Part shown: positions 59,891-64,000 of the stretch, one piece after another
Layout: each line of letters starts with the position of its first letter
Position numbering within the stretch: position 1 is the first letter of the stretch
Assembly (NCBI GenBank): GCA_963848495.1
Contig: CAWKDV010000001.1
Location: 310,001-374,000 of the forward strand
Length of the DNA stretch: 64,000 nucleotides
Source of the DNA: JAICJR01 sp963848495
Lineage (GTDB): Bacteria; Actinomycetota; Thermoleophilia; Solirubrobacterales; Thermoleophilaceae
Direction: 5' to 3'
Translations under genes and position numbers: made by a program
Notes under the pieces: generated by a model
What the model saw: only the letters and a program-made list of their open reading frames with translations
Database searches by the model: none
What the model was told of the DNA's origin: nothing

Positions 59891-61170
59891 GGCGCCTGCT
59901 CGCCCGCCTTGCGGACCAGTCCGGGCTGATCAAGCTCGGCGCGCTGCTGATCCCGCTGTCGATCGTGCCGATCCTCGCGGTCACGCCGGCCGTGCGCACC
60001 GAGTACCGCTCGTTCATGGCGAGCTTCCAGCCGCGCGAGCCGCTGTCGGTGCCGCAGCTCCAGCTCGACCCGAACGAGGTGGCGAGGTGGAAGCCGCTGC
60101 CCGAGTACCAGGGCGCCGTGCCGGTGCTGATGTACCGCGGCATCAACGACACGGGCGACCGCTGGTCGGTCACGCAGAAGCAGTTCGCCACCCAGATGGC
60201 GATGCTGAAGCGGGCGAACTTCCAGACGATCTCGATCGACCAGTACGCGGCCTTCCTGCGCGGCGATCGCAGCGGCCTGCCGGTGCGGCCGATCCTGATC
60301 ACCTTCGACGGCGGCCGCTGGGACAGCTATGCCGGCGCCGACGCTGTGCTCGCCAGGTACGGCTTCCGCGCGACGATGGCGGTGGTGGCCGGCCAGGTCG
60401 GCCACGGCGACTTCTTCCTGGATTGGAAGGACCTGCGCTCGATGCGCGGCTCCGGCCGCTGGGACATCGCCCTCGAGGCCGGCCTCAACGGCGGCAACGT
60501 CCCGACCGGCACGAGGCGCCAGGGACCGTTCTACGCGAACCTGCGCGTCACCTCGAAGGGACGCCGCGAGACCTTCGCCGCCTACAAGCGAAGCGCCACG
60601 AGGGACGTGCAGTTCGGCATCTCGCTGCTGCACAACCAGCTGCGCGGCTGGCGGCCGGTGGCGATGGCGCCACCCGCCGGGAACTACGGGCAGCTCGACT
60701 CGAACGACGCGCGCGTCGGCGACTTCATGCGCGACTACCTGCACACGCGCTTCCAGGTGCTGCTGCTGCAGGGCCCGCCGGTCTACTCGATCGCGGGCAT
60801 GCAGGACATCGACCGCTACGAGGTGATCGCGCACACCTCCACCGACCAGCTCTATGCGTGGCTGCGCCACGGCCTGTCGTACACGGCCTGGACTCCCCGC
60901 GAGCAGCGGGCGCAGGAGGCCGTGATCACTCAGCCGCTCAGGGACAAGCTCACGAGCCGCCTGGCCGAGTGCGACCGCCTGAAGTCGGGCCGCCGCCACA
61001 GGCGGGCGCTGGCGATCTGCCAGAGCGCCGCGGCGAAGGACCGCCTCACCGTCAACGCCACCGTCAAGCAGATGAGGCTCGCCGCGCGCGGGCTCACTCT
61101 GGAGTTCTCGCCGCCGGACGCGAGAGTGGCGGTGGGCAAGGTCCGGCTCAGTGCCAGGAGGGCCCATTAG
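59887..61170 (+). CDS. NodB/PgaB-like polysaccharide deacetylase homologue
   Basis: A 427-aa protein with an N-terminal membrane anchor (LIKLGALLIPLSIVPILAVT) and a NodB-fold domain: VPVLMYRGINDTGDRWSVTQ, then ILITFDGGRWDSYAGADAVL, where the second Asp of TFDDG is Gly. The usual SHT-type metal histidines are replaced by ALEAGLNGG. It probably cannot deacetylate, or uses a different metal site. It may bind or guide the polymer. Start overlaps the synthase stop (ATGA) and its stop abuts glmS directly. Confidence 0.8.
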   Translation: MRRLLARLADQSGLIKLGALLIPLSIVPILAVTPAVRTEYRSFMASFQPREPLSVPQLQLDPNEVARWKPLPEYQGAVPVLMYRGINDTGDRWSVTQKQFATQMAMLKRANFQTISIDQYAAFLRGDRSGLPVRPILITFDGGRWDSYAGADAVLARYGFRATMAVVAGQVGHGDFFLDWKDLRSMRGSGRWDIALEAGLNGGNVPTGTRRQGPFYANLRVTSKGRRETFAAYKRSATRDVQFGISLLHNQLRGWRPVAMAPPAGNYGQLDSNDARVGDFMRDYLHTRFQVLLLQGPPVYSIAGMQDIDRYEVIAHTSTDQLYAWLRHGLSYTAWTPREQRAQEAVITQPLRDKLTSRLAECDRLKSGRRHRRALAICQSAAAKDRLTVNATVKQMRLAARGLTLEFSPPDARVAVGKVRLSARRAH

Positions 61171-63016
61171 ATGTGCGGCATTACGGGATACGTGGGGAGT
61201 CGCCCCGCCGAGCAGCTTCTGCTGTCGGGGCTCGAGCGGCTCGAGTACCGGGGCTACGACTCGGCAGGCATAGCCCTGCTGGCTGAGCACGGGCTCGACA
61301 AGGTGCGCACGGTGGGCAACCTCGCCGCCCTGCGCCGGGCGATGGCACGGGATACAACGCGCCGCGCCGCCAGCACCGCGACCATGGGCATCGGCCACAC
61401 CCGCTGGGCCACGCACGGCCGCGTGGAGGTCCGCAACGCGCACCCGCACGGCGACCACCACGGGCGCGTGGAGGTCGTGCTCAACGGCATCGTGGAGAAC
61501 TTCGTCAGCCTGCGCAAGCGGCTGCAGTCGGACGGCTACAGCTTCAGCTCCGACACCGACGCCGAGGCCGTGGCCCAGCTCATCTCGGCCTGCTACGAGG
61601 ACGACCTGGCGGCCGCCGTGCAGGCGGCCTGCCGCGAGATCGACGGCCACTTCGCCTTCGTCGTGATGTCGCGCGGCCGAGCCCGACAAGCTCGTGGCCG
61701 CGCGCCGCGAGTGCCCGCTCGTGATCGGCCGCGGCGAGGGCGAGCAGTTCCTCGCTTCCGACATCCCGGCGTTCCTGGGCGAGACGCGGTTCGTGCAGTA
61801 CGTGGACAACGACGAGCTGGTGGTCGTGCGCCGCGACGGCGTGACCTTCCTCGCCGGCGACGGGAGCGAGTGCGAGCGCGAGATCAAGGAGATCGACTGG
61901 GACCCCGAGACCGCCGAGAAGGCGGGCTTCGACACCTTCATGCTCAAGGAGATCCACGAGCAGCCCCAGGCCGTGGCGCGCACCGTGCTCGACCGCATCG
62001 TCAGCCGCTCGGTGAGCCTCGACGACCTCGGCGAGATCGACGAGAGCGTCCTCGCCGGCGCCCGCCGCGTGGTGCTGATCGGCTGCGGCACGAGCTACCA
62101 CGCCGGGCTCGTCGGCCGCTACGCGATCGAGGAGTGGGCCCGCGTGCCCACCGAGCTCGACATCGCCTCCGAGTACCGCTACCGCAACCCCGTCGTCTCA
62201 GCCGACGACCTCGTGATCGGCATCTCCCAGTCCGGCGAGACCGCCGACACGCTGGCGGCGCTCCGGCTCGCCCGCTCGCGCGGCGGCCGCGTGCTCGGGG
62301 TGACGAACGTGATGGGCTCGCAGATCACACGCGAGACCGACGGCGTGCTCTACACGCGCGCCGGCATCGAGATCGGCGTGGCCGCCACGAAGACCTACGT
62401 CGCGCAGGTGGCCGCCATGTACCTGCTCGCGCTCAAGCTCGGCGAGCTGCACGGCACGATGCCCGCGCTGCAGCGGAGGGAGCTGCTGAGCCAGCTCGAG
62501 GAGATGCCGCGCCTGATCGACGAGCTGGTGGACTCCTGCGACGAGCCGGTGCGCGAGATCGCCGAGCTCTACCACCGCGCGGACTTCTTCCTCTACCTCG
62601 GCCGCCACGTCGGCGTGCCCGTGGCGCTCGAGGGCGCGCTCAAGCTCAAGGAGATCGCCTACGTGCCCACCGACGCCTACGCGGCCGGTGAGATGAAGCA
62701 CGGGCCGATCGCGCTCCTGTCGGAGGCGACCCCCGTGGTCTGCGTGGCCACCGAGTCGCCCGTGAGCGAAAAGATGGCCTCGAACATCCAGGAGGTCCGC
62801 GCCCGCGGCGCCCACGCGATCGCGCTCGCCACCGAGGGCAACCGCGAGATCCGCTCGTTCGCCGAGCACGTGATCGAGCTGCCCCGAACCGACTGGATGC
62901 TGCAGCCGCTGCTGGCCGCCGTGCCGCTCCAGCTGCTCGCCTACCACGTGGCCCGCCTGCGCGGCCTGAACGTGGACCAGCCTCGCAACCTGGCCAAGAC
63001 CGTCACCGTCGAATAG
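61171..63016 (+). CDS. glmS: Glutamine:fructose-6-phosphate aminotransferase, +1 frameshift
   Basis: Makes glucosamine-6-phosphate, precursor of UDP-GlcNAc. The N-terminal glutaminase domain has the nucleophile cysteine in MCGITGYVGS and GHTRWATHGRV; the two SIS domains contain GCGTSYHAGLVGRYAIEEW and GEMKHGPIALL, and the C-terminus is RNLAKTVTVE. One extra C near 61678 (GGC-C-GAG) splits the frame after FAFVVMSRG; the second part resumes EPDKLVAARRECPLVIGRG. Corrected length is about 614 aa, which is normal. Since glmS is usually essential, a base error is likely unless a second copy exists. Confidence 0.9.
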
Positions 63017-63024
63017 GACTCGCC

Positions 63025-64000
63025 GTGAAAACCCTTCCCCGCCACCTCGCACTGCTCCTCGGACTCGCCCTGCTGTTTCCAGCAGGCGCGCTGGCGAAGA
63101 GCCACCACAAGGCGCACAAGCCCAGTTGCGCCAAGCTCACGCCACTCGCTCTGGACTTCCGGCGCGAGCCGGGGCAGCAGTCGGGGATGCTCAGCTGGCG
63201 GCAGCCGCGGGCGAGGGTCACGGTCAAGCGCAGGGGCCACCGGACGCGCCACGTGATGAAGGAGTTCCCGGCCAAGTCCTTCCGCGTCTACCGCAACGGC
63301 CTGGTGGTGGGGCAGACGCCCAAGCCCTGGATGTCCGTGAAGGTGAGGACGGCACAGCAGTACACGTTCCAGGTGCGCGTGGTGAACGGCCACGGCAAGC
63401 AGTCGGGCTGCAAGGGCGCAATCATCGCCCGCAGCATCCCGCTGCTCGGCCCGGGGCAGCCCGCATCGGTGACCGCCAGCACGGTCTCGGACACCAGCCT
63501 GACGCTCAACTGGCAGCCGGGTCCGCGCGGCGACGGCACCGTCGTGGGCTATCGCGTGTTCCGCGACGGCGTGCCGCTCGGCCAGACCAAGGCCACCTCG
63601 ATGCAGGTCTCGAACCTCTACTCGAACCGCGACTACACGTTCACGGTCATGGCGGTGGACAACGCCGCGCGGCTGTCACCGCCGAGCCTGCCGCTCTACA
63701 CGAGCACCCGCCCGCCCGTCCAGACCACCGGCAAGGTGCAGGCCTTCCTGCTGGCCACCACGGACCAGTCCTTCAAGGACCTCCAGGCGCACTACCTGGA
63801 CATCGGCACGATCTTCCCGACCTACTTCGACTGCAACAGGGCCACGGGCCAGGTGATCGGCAGCGACGATCCGCTCGTCACGCAGTGGGCCAAGCGGCGC
63901 GGCGTGCAGGTCCTGCCGCGCTACAACTGCCAGTCGCCGGTGGCCGAGCACAAGATCTTCACCGACCCCGCCACGCGCGCGGCCAACCTTGACGCTGTGG
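63025..64000 (+). CDS. Secreted fibronectin-III protein with GH18-like domain (partial)
   Basis: The visible 325 codons start with GTG at 63025 and a signal peptide (HLALLLGLALLFPAGALA). Two fibronectin type III-like modules follow: one with KSFRVYRNGLVVGQTPK, one with TSLTLNWQPGPRGDGTVVGY and VFRDGVPLGQTKATS. From about residue 240, VQAFLLATTDQSFKDLQAHY and LDIGTIFPTYFDCN resemble the first strands of a GH18/YaaH-type barrel. The gene runs off the window. If confirmed, it would be a wall- or polymer-acting glycosidase secreted with the polysaccharide of this locus. Confidence 0.75.
   Translation, partial: MKTLPRHLALLLGLALLFPAGALAKSHHKAHKPSCAKLTPLALDFRREPGQQSGMLSWRQPRARVTVKRRGHRTRHVMKEFPAKSFRVYRNGLVVGQTPKPWMSVKVRTAQQYTFQVRVVNGHGKQSGCKGAIIARSIPLLGPGQPASVTASTVSDTSLTLNWQPGPRGDGTVVGYRVFRDGVPLGQTKATSMQVSNLYSNRDYTFTVMAVDNAARLSPPSLPLYTSTRPPVQTTGKVQAFLLATTDQSFKDLQAHYLDIGTIFPTYFDCNRATGQVIGSDDPLVTQWAKRRGVQVLPRYNCQSPVAEHKIFTDPATRAANLDAV

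Overview
The window is high-GC bacterial DNA with dense, often overlapping genes (many ATGA, GTGA and TGATG junctions), frequent GTG starts and strong G/C third-position bias. Gene content (one-piece cytochrome bd genes, NDH-2, GH15 next to zwf, DUF4331, DUF3089, many MMPL transporters, PhoP-like 11-bp Pho boxes) points to an actinobacterium, most likely Thermoleophilia/Solirubrobacterales from soil. That placement is an inference from gene content, not a phylogenetic result.

Layout. 1-8.4 kb (minus): one operon zwf, GH15 glycosidase, GMC oxidoreductase, NDH-2, cydA, cydB (cut by the window edge), linking sugar hydrolysis and oxidation to a bd oxidase. 8.5-12.5 kb: DUF7144 protein, tRNA-Asp, a deleted and frameshifted quinone oxidoreductase, an HD-domain protein, a receiver-less PhoB-type DNA-binding protein and small genes. 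12.6-18 kb: polyphosphate genes (sixA, ppx, ppk, uppP) and a CpsB-like PHP hydrolase. 18-25.3 kb: sulfide/persulfide locus (SQR, TusE, DsrE, hydrolase; ArsR regulator; class V aminotransferase; MMPL protein) with two copies of one palindromic operator. 25.3-31.6 kb: phosphate locus (DUF47, response regulator, pstSCAB, frameshifted phoU). 31.9-34 kb: arsD-arsA. 34.2-40.4 kb: DUF4331, TPR, two NicO metal transporters, MFS. 40.4-44.2 kb: MMPL, EamA, polysaccharide deacetylase. 44.4-49.4 kb: cyclase, P450, TetR, PEP-mutase-like operon with tandem operators, after a membrane glycosyltransferase. 49.4-57 kb: PAS-GGDEF-EAL protein, epimerase, membrane proteins, an internally deleted SDR, DUF3089 hydrolase, ferritin-like/VIT1 fusion, shortened glyoxalase. 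57.2-64 kb: aminosugar polysaccharide locus (nucleotide-sugar dehydrogenase, NodC/HAS-like synthase, NodB-like protein, glmS, secreted FN3 protein cut by the window edge).

Three patterns cut across the genes. First, 11-bp-phased TTCAC-type Pho boxes occur at pst, at the PHP hydrolase, at the receiver-less regulator and possibly near 9.98 kb, tying phosphate transport, polyphosphate and surface polysaccharide control together. Second, heptanucleotide tandem repeats (GATCACN in one direction, GTGATCN in the other) fill three convergent gene junctions and resemble bidirectional terminators; two unrelated heptamer arrays lie inside coding ends or loops. Third, phoU, the GT2 synthase and glmS all carry single extra bases, and three oxidoreductase/lyase-type genes carry internal deletions. 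The indels look like assembly errors, but three share a CGA-G context. No CRISPR array, prophage or transposase was seen.
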